From Megaustenia siamemsis (lineage: Eukaryota; Mollusca; Gastropoda; Stylommatophora; Ariophantidae), in contig JAVIAB010000046.1 in the NCBI GenBank assembly GCA_032433765.1, forward strand, positions 61,725,388 to 61,789,387: a stretch of DNA of 64,000 nt, read 5' to 3'. Positions 33,986 to 46,385 of the stretch are shown here, one piece after another (positions within the stretch are counted from its first letter, which is position 1; each line of letters starts with the position of its first letter). Below the pieces are notes generated by a model, which saw only the letters and a list, made by a program, of their open reading frames with translations, did no database searches and was not told the DNA's origin. Made by a program: the position numbers and the translations under genes.

Positions 33986-36272
33986 ATACTTCTCACTTGC
34001 TCGTGTTCATATTTTTTTTTTTATCCAGCAAAGTTTGGACACTTTTGGCCAATTTCAATGTCCTGCATAAATGGGGTGCTAAACTCTGCTAGATCAATCA
34101 GTTGTAACCTGCAATTTGCTTGGATTCACATCAACTTAAAATGAACAAATAATTACAAATAGTGTTATATTACCATCATCATTATGTGCCATACCGGTTT
34201 GTGTAGGTGATCATGTTCTTCCACAATCTTTTATCCACAGTGTGTCATATCAGTTCTCTTATTGACTGTTTTCCATGCCATAACACCAAACATTTCCAGT
34301 ATTTTCTTTCTTTGTCATCCGCGATCTCTCTTTCCTTTTATTTTGCCAGTTGTAACCAAGTTTTCCAACTTTCCTCTTCTCATGATGTGACCAAACAATT
34401 TTGATTGTTTCTTTCTGATGTTTTTTAGGAGCTCCCTTTTTGTGTTGGCCTCTCTGAGAATTTCCTCATTGGTCTTTTTAGCTGTCCAGGGAACTTTCAA
34501 CATTCTTCTGAGAAATCCCTCTCTCTGTGGCCTCTAATAATTTTTTTTCATTTGTTTGTCTACTGTCTATGATTCACTTCCATAGGTCAGAATTGATTCT
34601 ATATAGCAATGATGAACTCTCTTTCTTATTTCTATTGACATAGATTTGTTGCATAAGATATTTTTCATTCTCTGAAATGCTATTTTGACCTGAGCTATTC
34701 TACTTTTTATTTCTGTGGTGCATCTTCCATCTGATGTTATTATTGTGCCAATTATTTGATGCATTGCACTTGTTTCAGATTTGTCCTGTTTATTTTTATG
34801 CTGCATGATGGTGATGATTGTTTCTTCGATATGACCATTACTTCTGTTTTCTTACTATTCAGACTGAGACCTTTCTTGTTGCTTTCTTTTACTATTATGT
34901 CTATCATTTCTTGTTGTTCATTCTCTGTCTCTGCTATTAAGACAGTGTCATCCACATATAACAAATTATTTATGCTGTGACCATTGACTTCAATTCCTTT
35001 TTTGTCTACTATTGATCTCATAATATGTTCATTCATTGCTAATTCATATAGCTGCTTTTTATTGCCAGTACATGTTTTTTTATGATTCGCAGATCCTTGC
35101 CATCAATGTTTACTTTCTCCAGCATATTGACTATTTCCACATGCTTTACTTTGTCAAATGCTTTTATGTAGTCTGTAAAGCACATATATAGATCTTTCAT
35201 TACCTCTATAGCTCTTTCTAGCAATGTTCTAATGATGTATATTTCATTATTGGTGCCCTTTCCTTCCACAAAACCACATTGTTCCTCACTTATTTCTGGT
35301 TTTATTTTGTTCCATACAGGTCTCGTGATGATTCTTAGTAATATTTTCTTCATATGGCTCATGAGACGAATAGTGCGATGGTCTTCACAATTAGTGGCAC
35401 CTGACTTCTTCAGTATGGCTATAAAGATAGATTTTAATAGATCTTTGGGTACGTGTCCAGTGTTATATATGTCATTGAGTAGTTTTGTTATGACTTGTAC
35501 TCCCAGCTCTCCTAATTAATTTATTTCTTCTATTGTTATATTGTCGGGACATGGAGCTTTGCCTCTTTTCATGTGTTGAATTGTGTCCTCCACTTCACTC
35601 AGCATTATTGGTGGTCCTGTGTCTTTGTTGGAATTGTTTAGCTCTGGTCTTTCATCACCATAGAGTTGACTGATATAGTCTGTTCACCTTTCCATTATCT
35701 TCTCCTGTCCCATTATTATATTTCCTTCCTTTGATTTCACGCATCCTGAAATTTTGACTTCTTTTCTTTCTGTTAATTCATTAACTGATTGTGCATACAT
35801 TTTGAGTATTTCTTTTGATGTTTTTCCATTTCTTCACATTTCTACTTTAACCATCCTTCATTTGCTTCTCTGCATTTGTTTTGGATCTCTGTGTGTAATA
35901 TTTTGTATGTCCATTCTTCTTTCTTATGTTTTCATCTTTCGTCCATTAGTTCTAATATTTCCTTTTATTGCCATACATTTCTTTTTGTTGATTCTTTTAG
36001 TCACTGGTATTACTTCTTTTGATGTTTGTTGAATCAATTGTTTGAGCATTTCCCACTGCTTCTTGATGTCCTGTATTTTCTCAATAGCATTATATTTATT
36101 TTGTATTATCATACTGTACTTATTACTCATCTGTCTATCTACTCTAAGCATATCTAGTTCTAATTTTATATTTCTTAGGGATTTCTGTGTCTTCCACAGT
36201 TTTATTCTTATCTTTCCAACTACTGGTACATGGTCGCTATTGCAATCTACTCCTGGCCTTGTTTTAACAGAT

Positions 36273-38288
36273 TGAGTTATTTGAGTTATTTGCGGGTCAT
36301 CATCACTGCACTCCGAATATGTCCATAGGTGCTCAGATCCCCTCCTCAGCAATTCCCTCAGTGTCCAGCGACTGACAACTCCAGTTCTATGTTGGTTGAT
36401 AAGTCTTCTTACACGGCCACTAAGTTTCTCATTTCTGGCTGTGCCCATCTTAACTCCCATTTCTATCATCCGAAGAGGTGACATGGATCTGAGTTTGTCG
36501 AAGTCATGTGCTCTTCCCACATCTCGGAGGGCATTGATGATGTCTGCCCAATCCATTGGTTGCCCGTCCTCAACGACAGCGCAGCCAGCCAACCTGTCTG
36601 CTCTTTCATTTCCCCACACTCCCTCATGTCCAAGGACATAGACAAAGGTGACCTTACGTATTTTGGATTTCTGCAACGACTCTACCCATTGCATGCATAC
36701 AGAGCCTGCCTCCACTTTTTATATCATGCTCATCGAATCACTCAGTATACATGCGTGGGTGTAGTCTTGTGACTCTAAACATTTGAATGCCTTGGTCACT
36801 GCCATCGCCTCCATTGTCATGCTACTTGTGGTCATGACGTATGCACCACTTTCTTCCTTGACTATTCTACCTGCCGAGCGTGCTGTAAATGCCCATGCAC
36901 TTCTTTGGTGTCATCTTACAGATCCGTCTGTATAGATGACTGCATCTTTCTCATCGGTGTTATCGCCGATGAGACCGTTGACCTCAGCATTAACCATGAC
37001 CGGGTTCTGTTCCCTACTTTTCCTGTCGAGTGTGACAATACACGAGAAAGTCACCTTGAATGAGGTAGGCACCGGTATCCACTCCTCACCACCGCTGATA
37101 TTGGTAAGCCCACAGACCTGTTTGATGACATCTTTCGCTCGGCCCACCCATGATTTGCCTCTTTTTAGCCTGGCACCTTTCTCTGTGTTGAGCACGTGGT
37201 GCAATGGATGCTCTGTATCTGTACTAATCTTCAGGTATGTTCGTGCTCTCCAGATCTTGATTCTGTCATCCATGGTTGGAAAGTCAAGAAGATACCTCAT
37301 TGCTACACAGGGAGTGTCCCTTGTACATCCAAAGATAATGTGCATGGCTTCATTTTGTATTTTCTCCAGCCTGTCAATTTGAGTCGTACTGACAGTAAGA
37401 ATTCACAGGGCATACTCGATTGGTGTGAGGACTAATCCCTGGAACAGTAGAATAAGTAGCCTCTGCTCGATGTTGGCAGCTGCCATGACCTTCAAGGCAG
37501 CTAATCCTTTGCGGATTTTGTTATCACATGGTCAACGTGGTCCCGAAAACACAGGCTGCGATCAATCTTAACTCCGAGGTATGTCATCAACTTGTCCCTG
37601 GTCACCTCATCAGCTCCCATTCGTACTACCGGTGTGGTCGTATTAACGATATGATTGTTAAGGGAGAACCATGAAACTGATGTTTTATTAGGATTAACCA
37701 AGGCACCTGAAACCCCACACCAGGAAGAAATGCGATCGAGTTCGTCTTGCATTGTGGAGGTGATTCCCCGTCTGTCTCTTCGCTGTCGATATACCAGAAT
37801 ATCATCAGCAAAAGTCATAGTTCTGCCCCTCCCATCCAGCTGTTGTTCCATGATCATTATTGTGTACACGTTAAATAGAACTGGTGACAATGGTGAGCCT
37901 TGTGGCAGCCCTGGACAAATTGATGTTGGCTCGGAAGACCAACTTCCACATCTGAGTATCATCTTCCTCTGAAACAGTGCCGCAGCGATCCATCTAATGA
38001 GGAAGGGGTGCACCGCCAGTTTGAGGAGCATATGCATGCGATATTCAAATAGTACCCAGTTGTATGTATCCTCCAAATCTATAGCAGCAGCACATGTCTC
38101 CTCTCATCTGTGGAAGCCTTTGAAGACGTCATAGTTAAAGACTGCAGGATTGAGCCATGTCTCTTTGTTATATCTATAACCTCCGAGTGTGGGTGGGAAT
38201 ACGTGTTTCTGTTCAAGGTGACAGGTGAGGACATGGGCAACTATTTTCTCCAGCAGTTTAGATATTTGAAGACCTTTCATCATGCAGT
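36273..38288 (-). mobile_element. LINE R (R1/I-like), 5'-truncated, inserted in family B
   Basis: An 11-bp duplication, ttttaacagat, flanks it (36262-36272 and 38289-38299). The 3' end is a short tandem tail, (AATAACTCA)n on the minus strand. It is clearly richer in GC than its host. It encodes RT (ICPGLPQGSPLSPVLFNVYT, TMTFADDILVYRQRRDRRG) and RNase H (AVIYTDGSVR then a stop, MTMEAMAVTKAFKCL, YVLGHEGVWGNERADRLAG). Several frameshifts and stops are present. Confidence 0.85.
37501..38076 (-). pseudogene. LINE R reverse transcriptase, open segment
   Basis: The 191-codon open segment begins near the YNWVLFEYRMH helix and includes PQGSPLSPVLFNVYT, the catalytic FADDILVY, and CGVSGALVNPNKTSVSWFSL and MTYLGVKIDRSLCFRDHVDH. 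The fingers upstream and the thumb downstream are in other frames or missing, so no functional protein is expected. Confidence 0.8.
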
Positions 38289-38865
38289 TTTTAACAGATG
38301 TTAGCCCATTCTTGAATCTTCACTGTACCAGTATACAATAAATTTGATTGTGTACTTTTTTGTTTGGGCTTTGCCATGTCCATAGTCACCTAGGGTGTTG
38401 TTTGAACCAGGTGTTACCTATAATCATTGCGTGTGTCTTTGCCCAGTCTATCCATCTATCCCCTCTGTCATATCATTCGTCTCTCCAAGGTCATGTCCCC
38501 TAGTCAAATTTTGTACTTTAGCTGTTCCTACCTTTGCATTGAAATCCTCTAATATAATAGTTATTTTTTGGGATTTACATTGTTCTATGGTCATCTCTAA
38601 CTCGTTGTAAAAGGTGTCAATGTCTTCTTCTTTGATATTACTTGTTGGTGCATAAGCTTGAATTATGTTGATATCCATTGGTCCAACTCTCAATTTTACT
38701 AGCAGAATTTTATATGATACTGGCCAAAATTGTTTCACTGTTTTGTTGCTTCTTTCTCTACATAACATAATGCCTACTCCTCTTTTGTGTGTGGTTCCCC
38801 CAGAGTAACATTTCCACTGTAGCATTGTAATAATCCTATGTAATTGATTACAATTCCCTCTCAAA

Positions 38866-39297
38866 TGGGGTTCCGAAAAAAGAGAGGATGTACTGACGCA
38901 CTATTCACACTAAAACAGCTTTCAGAAAAAAAGACAGATTTGTAACACATTTCATCTCTGTAGAGGACGAATGACAGGAAACAGTCTCAGAGATAAGATC
39001 AGAAATGAAGAACTGAGAAAAAAGCTAGGAATATCCCCCCCCCCATAGAATATATAAGGAAACAACAGATAAAATGGTTTGGCCACGTGACAAGGCAGAA
39101 AGAACAAAACACTACACAATGAGCCTTCAACAAACGTTGTAAGAACACCAGACCCAAGGGTCGACCACGAAAAAGATGGGTCGATGGAATATTAGAAGCA
39201 CTAGGAAACATAACAACAACAGAGGCGAACAGAAGAGCAAAAGACCGCAAATTATATCTCCCCTTGATGCTGAAAGGTAGATGAGGAAGAAAAGAAG
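38866..39297 (+). mobile_element. Family C LINE, 3' fragment
   Basis: It starts with GFRKKRGCTDALFTLKQLSE, jumps by deletion to RRMTGNSLRDKIRNEELRKK, and ends with RRAKDRKLYLPLMLKGR-like coding and a GAA-rich tail. A C-run replaces the IIPTI codons and shifts the frame, as in the 62681 copy. Confidence 0.8.
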
Positions 39298-40890
39298 AGG
39301 AAGAATCTATGGCCAGTAGAAAGAAAAATGGAGATAGAAGGCACTCCTGCCTTACTCCTGTACTTATTTAAAATGCTTTTGTATGCTGCCCTTTATGCAC
39401 CACACTACATTTCATTCCTTCATACATTGATCTTATCAGGTTAATAAACTTTATGGTACTCTGTAATGACTCAGCAACTTCCAAAGCATTCCTCTGTCTA
39501 AACTATCAAATGCCTTTTCGTAATCTATGAATCCAATATAAAGTGGGGATTTTAGTTCTAAACTTTGTTCAACTATTATACGTAGAGTAGTTATTTGATC
39601 AGCACATGATCTGTTCTTCCTAAAACCTGCTTGTTCATCTCTCAAATGTTTCTCTATGGCCTCTTTTAGTCTCTCCAGAATGATTCTGCTTAATATTTTT
39701 TCTGGCACTGATAGTAGCATAATTCCCCTATAATTTGTGCACTCCTATAAACTTCCTTTCTTTGGTAGTTTGATCATATAACTTTTTTTCCAGTCTTTAG
39801 GTATTTTTTACCTCTACCAAATTGTATATTATAGCCATCTTGGTAGATGTGTTAATATCTGCTTTGATGGCTTCCAAAGGAATTTCATCTGGTCCTGTGG
39901 CTTTACCATTTTTTAATAGCTTGATGGCTTTCATTATTTATTCCTTGCGTGGTTTTCCATAGTTAATGTGTAACTCTTCTTCGACTGGTAGTATATCTGG
40001 AGGATTATTTGAACTGAGTCTGTTCAAAAGGTCTTCAAAGTGCTCTTTCCAACTCTCCATTTGTTCCCTTATATTACTAAGCAGATTTCCTTTTTGATCG
40101 TTAATAAAGGCATTGATCTGTTTGTATTTTCCACTTAATTTCTTTGCGCTGTTGTACATTTCTTTCATATTCCCTTTATTTGCTGCTTTCTCTTTAGCTA
40201 GTTCATCTATATATTTCCTCTCATCCCTTTTAATGCATCTTCTCACCTCTTTGTTCACCTCTGCGTAAACTTCCTGTGTCTTGGCTTTATTACTTCTCGT
40301 TTTGCTTTTATTTTGTGTGCTTTCTTGTTCTTTCTTTCATTAAATTTATCCAGGGTGTCTGCTGTCATCCATGCCTTATTCTGGCGTTCTCTAATCCCCA
40401 GCATTTCTTTTCATGTCTCTTTCCATATATCCTTTACCTGTTTCCAATGATCCTCTATATTTATTGTATTTTCTAGTTGTTGGAGTACTTGGTATTTCTT
40501 TCATATTGTGACTGCAAATTTATCTTTAATTCCTTGTTCTTTAAGAAACCCTACATTGAAATACTTTCTACCCTTATTCGTTGTAGTATATCTTTTTAGT
40601 TTAATTTTGGCTATCAGAAGATGATCTAAAGCCACATCTGCTTCTCTATATACTTTTACATCCGTAACGATGACTTAAACTTATTATTAATACATATGTG
40701 ATCAGTTTGATTTTCCGTTCTATGATCTGGTGACACCCATGTAGCTTTGTGTATTCTTTTATGTTTGAATATTGTTCCTCCTAGGCTCACTAGATTAAGG
40801 ACACAGAAATACACAAATATCTCTCCATTCTCGTTTATATCTCCAATTCCATGGTTTCCCATAATCTCTTCGAAGCCTCTGTTGAGTATA
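39298..40890 (-). mobile_element. Family A LINE, 5' part only
   Basis: The minus strand encodes endonuclease remains (GNHGIGDINENG), a linker (RCIKRDERKYIDELAKEKAA), RT fingers (LKNGKATGPDEIPLEAIK-like) and LSRIILERLKEAIEKHLRDE followed by QAGFRKNRSCADQITTLRII. It stops just before the catalytic FADD, so the 3' half is missing. The homologous plus-strand copy starts at 52121. Confidence 0.82.
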
Positions 40891-41066
40891 TATATATATT
40901 CTTTGACTTGTCCATGTTTGTGAAGTTTTATCGGCTTATTTTTTTTTACAGTATGGGATAGCCAGTCCCATGCCCAACACTCCTTTCTCGTCTCTTACGA
41001 ACATGCCTGGTAGGGTACAGCGCCACTATTCTTTACTCCCCTTTCGGGCCCTGGTAGCACACGGGC

Positions 41067-41173
<107 letters not shown>

Positions 41174-41224
41174 GAATATATCTCCATTCATAGTTTTAAC
41201 CCTCATGTTATTTGTTTTGATGTT

Positions 41225-42075
41225 AGTATATTTTTCAATAGTAGACATAAAATGAATTGAAGTCAACGGTCACAACATAAATAATTTGCGATATGTGGAT
41301 GACACTGTCTTAATAGCAGAGACAGAGAATGAACAACAAGAAATGATAGACATAATAGTAAAAGAAAGCAACAAGAAAGATCTCAGTCTGAATAGTAAGA
41401 AAACAGAAGTAATGGTCATATCGAAGAAACAATCATCACCATCATGCAGCATAAAAATAAACAGGACAAATCTGAAACAAGTGCAATGCATTAAATACTT
41501 GGGCACAATAATAACATCAGATGGGAGATGTACCACAGAAATAAAAAGCAGATTAGCTCAGGCCAAAATAGCATTTCAGAAAATGAAAAATATCTCATGC
41601 AACAAACCTATGTCAACAGAATTGAGAAATAAGAAAGAGAGTTCATCGGTACTATATAGAACCAATTCTGACCTATGGAAGCGAATCATGGACAGTAGAC
41701 AAACAAATTACAAAATTATTAGAGGCCACAGAAATGGGATTTCTCAGAAGAATGTTGAAAGTTCCCTGGACAGCTAAAAAGGCCAATGAGGAAATTCTCA
41801 AAGAGGCCAACACAAAAAGGGAGCTCCTAAAAAACATCAGAAAGAAACAATCAAAATTGTTTGGTCACATCATGAGAAGAGGAAAGTTGGAATACTTGGT
41901 TACAATTGGCAAAATAAAAGGAAAGAGAGATCGCGGATGACAAAGAGAGAAAATACTGGATAGCTTGGTGTTATGGCATGGAAAACAGTCAACAACAGAA
42001 CTGATATGATACACTGTGGATAAAAGATTGTGGAAGGACATGATTGCTTACGCCAACTGGTATGGCACATGATGA
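41225..42075 (+). mobile_element. Family B LINE, 3' part
   Basis: It encodes NNLRYVDDTVLIAETENEQQ (YADD changed to YVDD, as at 34172-38865), KYLGTIITSDGRCTTEIKSR, MGFLRRMLKVPWTAKKANEE and KKQSKLFGHIMRRGKLEYLV. It ends tggcacatgatgattgtgatg. A frameshift lies near 41630. The shared YVDD suggests that both copies derive from one master. Confidence 0.85.
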
Positions 42076-42310
42076 TTGTGATGTTATTTTTCATGACATT
42101 AAAATTACTTTTCGCCATTCCTATTATTTTGTTTAATTTAGTTTTACATTTTCCATCACTGATTATAGTATGTCCAAGGTAGTTGTACTTTTGAACTGTC
42201 TCCAGGTCTATTCCTTCAATTTTGATATCCACTTGAAGGTTTTGAGTATTTTCTTTGTTTATGATCATAGTTTTAGTCTTTTTGATATTTATATCTAGTC
42301 AGTTTACATC
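42076..42310 (-). mobile_element. Unassigned RTE-like LINE fragment
   Basis: The minus strand encodes INIKKTKTMIINKENTQNLQ, VDIKIEGIDLETVQKYNYLG and HTIISDGKCKTKLNKIIGMA, the region just after the RT active site. Its sequence differs clearly from families A to D. Confidence 0.65.
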
Positions 42311-42462
42311 ATAATCAGGAAAAGTCACACAGAAATGCAATAAATGTGTTATTGATTCCATTCTTATAAAAATGAGTGCAATTTTTGTTTCTTATTTCTA
42401 ATTAACATGTTTACAAATATAACACAAAGTGTGTGCAACTGTTTGTGGACCATAATACATAC

Positions 42463-42631
42463 CTTGATTGAGAGATCGGTATGTCAAACTAAAGCCTGTC
42501 CCATTGACAGAATAGTCACTTTTGAAATAAAGAAAAGCTGTACCACCAGTAGTGTGAAAGGTTTGTGGCAGAGACTGTCTACCACATAATCTGCTAATTT
42601 GAGGACCCTGTTTGTCACTGCCAGCATAAAT
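42463..42631 (-). CDS. Cubilin-like gene, CUB-1 second-half exon
   Basis: The exon completes CUB-1. It begins IYAGSDKQGPQISRLCG, the usual (I/V)(Y/R)DG...LCG segment, and ends with FKSDYSVNGTGFSLTYR, the conserved F-x-S-D-x-S-x-x-x-G-F strand. The acceptor is ttttcag and the donor gtatgt; phase is 0 in and 1 out (169 nt). Asp in KSDYS matches the third calcium ligand of cbCUB domains. The intron upstream holds the piggyBac element, SINE-1 and other repeats, and the next intron holds the family A, B, C and R retroelements. Confidence 0.9.
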
Positions 42632-42769
42632 CTGAAAACATTGACAGACAAAACTAGAAATAAGACAAGCCAGATAAGATAGTCAAGAAAGTTAAGGTAA
42701 TGATAAGACATGTAACTTTACCCTCCAGATAGCAGAAATAATTTCAACATAATCATTAAATACATACCT

Positions 42770-43110
42770 GCTGGCATTGTTGATCATGTCTCTCCACAAC
42801 TTTCTTTCATTTGTTTACCAAATTTGCTGTTGAATAATTCTCTTAAACTGTCTAGGAGTACCTTTACTCTCAGTTTCCATCTATTTTTTTCCATCTATCT
42901 GTCACAAAAAATTCCATTCCCTTCTCATGACATGGCAGCCAAAAATGATAACTGTTTTCTCAAGACATCAGTTAAAGTATTATTTTTGCTTTGGTTTCTT
43001 TTAAAAAATTATCCTTTTTTCTTTTTAGCTGTCCATGGTATTCTCAATATATTCTGTAAAACCACATTTCTGCTGCCTCTAACAATTATTGTATCTGTTG
43101 TCAGATCGGC
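42770..43110 (-). mobile_element. Family B' LINE, degraded 3' fragment
   Basis: The plus strand reads cctgctggcattgttgatca and tgtctctccacaactttctt, and ends near tggtattctcaatatattct. This parallels 10270-10390 and 24090-24115. Confidence 0.62.
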
Positions 43111-43544
43111 CAACATTCATTAAATATAAACTATGACATGGGCATGAGTCTCACTGATGACCTAACAGAACTGACACAATACCATAATCAACTCAGGCCA
43201 TATCGTTGTAAAGAGCCACTAACTCACAGCTAAGGGGATTAAGTCAATTCACCTCAGCCCATTTGGTACTACGTTTTGAGGTTGTTTTTTTTAATACACC
43301 TCACCAGATGTTCATCTATACAATTCTAGTCAATATCCTCTATTTGGTTGTTTCCCTTTCTTGCCTTCACATTGTTATGACTATTGAGTACTCCCTGAAG
43401 TTAGGCTGTGGCTTGATGAATTCCTGTTCTGAGGTAATTTGCCAGCAAAACTGACATTTTTGGAGCAAGAAAACTCTCAGTGAGGTTTGTGTTCCATCTA
43501 TACCCAGCAAGTTTACTTTTGTTTTGATCCAGATATTCTATAAC
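43111..43544. other. Intronic DNA, nothing recognised
   Basis: No repeat ends, splice-bounded CUB segment or family-like frame could be supported. Confidence 0.45.
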
Positions 43545-43767
43545 TGGGGCCTTGATGGCTGAGTGGTTAGTGTGCTTGCTTCCTAATCAGAAGGGTCAAG
43601 GTTCGATCCCCAGAAATGGCAGATGTATCAGAGATTTTTCTGGGAAGTAATGGTGGCCTGGCATGATACCGACCACATCACCCAAATTTGTATCATGGTC
43701 GTAGAAAAATATGGTCATTAACACCATATTCTCCTTACACCTTAGTAAGGCAGGGGAGGGAACCTTC
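43545..43767 (+). mobile_element. SINE-1, best copy, with A and B boxes
   Basis: The tRNA-like head has an A box, tggctgagtgg (43556-43566), and a B box, ggttcgatccc (43600-43610), spaced as in tRNA genes and expected to direct RNA polymerase III. The body contains agatttttctgggaagtaa and ggcctggcatgataccgacc, and the end is tcaccttttttt-like. Other copies are at 1030, 32975, 47596 and 62285. Confidence 0.82.
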
Positions 43768-43952
43768 ACCTTTTTTAAAAACTCTATACAATAATGATTA
43801 CTAATGAATCACAGTACCCCACCCATCTCTGATAGCATAGCTGATGGACTGGGATTGTTGGATGGTGCACTGCTGATGGAATTAAAACTCAGATTTAACA
43901 TAAGTCAGAGGAAATGAGCAGATATATAGCATGTCACAGGCTTGGGTATTAA

Positions 43953-46320
43953 CTTTTTCAGGTCCGGCGCCGAGTCCTCGGCGTGATCCGTTTGGACAGC
44001 ACCAATGTGTCGGATATTTTGGATATAGCTGAATATTTGTTTCGTTTTCACCAAATTTCATTTTTGTTTCAACCAATACTTGATTTCCGGTCGTGAGAGT
44101 TATTTTCCTTGATCTTCCCGGTTAGAACATCGTATTCGGATGCTTGAAACTTGACAAATTATTCATTGATATTCATTGTTTTTTTTTCTGAAATTTCTAT
44201 CACGAAATGGCCACGCCTACTGCTGGTAGTTCTTGCAGTACATCTCGCCCAAAACGATATAGTGCAGAACAAGCGAGATCTATGTACCGAAACATTGTTA
44301 TTCAGTGAATCAGAAATGGACTATTCCGATTCAGACGAGAATTTTAGTTTTTGTGGTGATAATGTTAGTCATGATAATCGTAGTGGTAAGTCGAGTGGTA
44401 AGAAACCAAGACCATCAAACACAATTGTTGACAGTCTGATTCAAAATATCAACAATTATGCTCAGCAAAAAATGGAATTGAGTACTCCTGTACGCAGGTA
44501 TTCAAATTTTGCTAAATGGACACCACTGGACCGTAATACATTTTTTCAGTTTCTGGCAGTCCTGATTGCCATGGGAATGAATGCAAAAAATTATATAAAG
44601 GATTACTGGTCCATTCAATCATTTAAAAGTAGTCCTTGGTTTAGGTGCATGTTTAGTCAGACAAGATTTTTACTCATTTATCAATCTATGCTGATGCGGC
44701 TGGAAAATGTAAAATTGAGCCGTTCATCAATTCATTGATCGAAAAATTTCAAGAAGCGTTTTATCCGTTTGAAAATATCTGCATTGATGAGATGGTTATA
44801 GGCTACAAGGGAAGATTTAAGTACAAGCAGTACAATGCCAGTAAGCCAAAAAAATATCATATCAAATTATACGGACCTTGCAACTCAATCACCGGATACG
44901 TTTTCAACCTCCTGGTATATTTTGGTACAGACACAGCTTACAGGCCTAAAACAGACCCACATTCATCACATGCTGTCAAAGTTTTCGACAAGTTACTGGA
45001 AGGCATCACAGATCATCATCATGTGTTTGCTGACTGGTATTATACTTCCCTGCCACTTGTTCAATTTCTGCGGCAGAAAAATCACAACTACACTGGAACG
45101 CTAAATTCCAACAGACGCGGATTTCCAGCAGAAGTCAAAAATAAAAAAATATCAGTGAATGAGGCAAAGTGGTTCATCAATTATGAGGAGCAAGTTATGT
45201 GTGTCAGCTGGAGGGATAAAAAATCTAAAAAGCCCTGCCAATTGGTGACAATACATGGAAGTGTCACATATGAGGTCAAAAATGAAGGTAGGAGTCAAGT
45301 CAGGAAGCCATCACCCATCCATAGCTGCAACCACTCAATGAATGGATGTGACAGAGTAGGCCAGATGATCTCATATTATGGGAACACACAAAGAAGACAG
45401 TCAAGTGGTGGAAGAAAATATTTATGTGGATAATTGAGATCACACAACTCAATGCTCATATTTTATATAACTTGAGCCGCCCTAACACCGAAAAGCCTAT
45501 GCCTTTTGCTGATTTCAAGGAGCTGCTTATTTATGATTTGTGTAGCATAGTAGGAGCAGAGACACCTATTCCTAACAACCTTCTTCAAGTTGATTTATCC
45601 AAGCCGGGGAAAAAATGGAACATGAAGCCGCAGAGATATCAGGGTGCCATCCATCTCATTGATTTTGATGGGAAAGACCTGCAGTGTGTTCATTGTTCGG
45701 AGCAGCGGAAAGTAAGAAAACGAAGCAGCTATTATTGTACAGGTTGTCCGGATAAGCCACATCTGTGCGCTAAAACATGCTTTAGGGAATATCACACACA
45801 ATAAGTACATATGTGTCAATAAAAATAATAAACTTGACTTGTAAATAATATTGTTGTGATGTAAAGAAATTTGAAAATTTTTTATTCTGGGATCATTTAT
45901 AAAAATGTGCATAATTTTGTTATTTGTGGACATAAATTCATCAAATAAACTGTATTTTCGAGGAATTTGGATTATGTTGTGTAATATTTCAAGACAAATG
46001 GATAGCAACACATATCTGGATGGAAATGGGTAAGTGAAATACAATATTTTAAATTTAAAATTATCTACCTTTAATATTTTTATTTTTTAAATATAACTAT
46101 TCCTTTAAATAATGACATATCAGAAATATATTGCTATTTTCATTTTCTGTATCCATTTCCCTTTCCAGTGATATATAACACATGCCACATTTATCTCAAT
46201 TATTGTGTGAAGTAGTCAAATGAAAAAGGTATATGGTAAAATTTCTGGAAACAGGAAAAAAAGTCGAGTTTTCTGGTCCAAATCTGAAAATTCCTGTTTC
46301 CTGTTCTGGTCCTGAAAGAG
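43953..46320 (+). mobile_element. piggyBac-like DNA transposon with TTAA sites and terminal inverted repeats
   Basis: TTAA lies directly outside both ends (43949-43952 and 46321-46324). The left end ctttttcaggtccgg and the reverse complement of the right end ctctttcaggaccag agree at 12 of 15 positions. TTAA targeting, matched ends and an internal piggyBac-type transposase remnant make the assignment firm. The element lies in the intron between CUB-1 exons. Confidence 0.9.
44206..45804 (+). pseudogene. piggyBac transposase, broken by three frameshifts
   Basis: The transposase uses a DDD catalytic core for cut-and-paste transposition. Pieces in order: MATPTAGSSCSTSRPKRYSA from 44206 (frame 1), SESEMDYSDSDENFSFCG to about 44700 (second frame), IEKFQEAFYPFENICIDEMV to 45433 (third frame), and the C-terminus to 45804 (frame 1 again). 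Putative catalytic Asp residues are in CIDEMVIGYKG, VFADWYYTS and CDRVGQMISYY. The C-terminal cysteine-rich finger is intact: CVHC, YYCTGC, HLCAKTCFREYH. The frameshifts lie near 44300, 44700 and 45390-45420. The length matches a full piggyBac protein. Confidence 0.88.
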
Positions 46321-46385
46321 TTAAAGAAAGTTATGGATTTCCCATTTTAATTACATGGTAGAAAACAAATAATCAGTGGTCTGTG

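Larger units (their letters stand above)
34172..38865 (-). mobile_element. Family B LINE, long copy split by LINE R
   Basis: Parts 34172-36272 and 38289-38865 rejoin at ttttaacagat. The minus strand runs from the endonuclease (GPMDINIIQAYAPTSNIKEE and LEDFNAKVGTAKVQN, with the usual GDFN changed to EDFN), through linker and RT (SEEQCGFVEGKGTNNEIY, NNLLYVDDTVLIAETENEQQ) to MLKVPWTAKKTNEEILREAN and the ATG-repeat tail at 34172. The catalytic YADD is changed to YVDD. About 80 bp including GVRQGCVLSP is deleted near 35036. It is inactive. Confidence 0.87.

Noticed and set aside
36396..37972. Plus-strand ORFs of 80-148 residues across LINE R
   Set aside because: They are antisense shadows of the minus-strand RT and RNase H frames.
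43545..43620. Functional tRNA gene
   Set aside because: A and B boxes are good, but the cloverleaf stems do not pair convincingly and the segment continues into a SINE body present in several copies.
44835..45104. Second ORF inside the piggyBac element
   Set aside because: It overlaps the transposase frame that carries the catalytic Asp motifs and is only a shadow.
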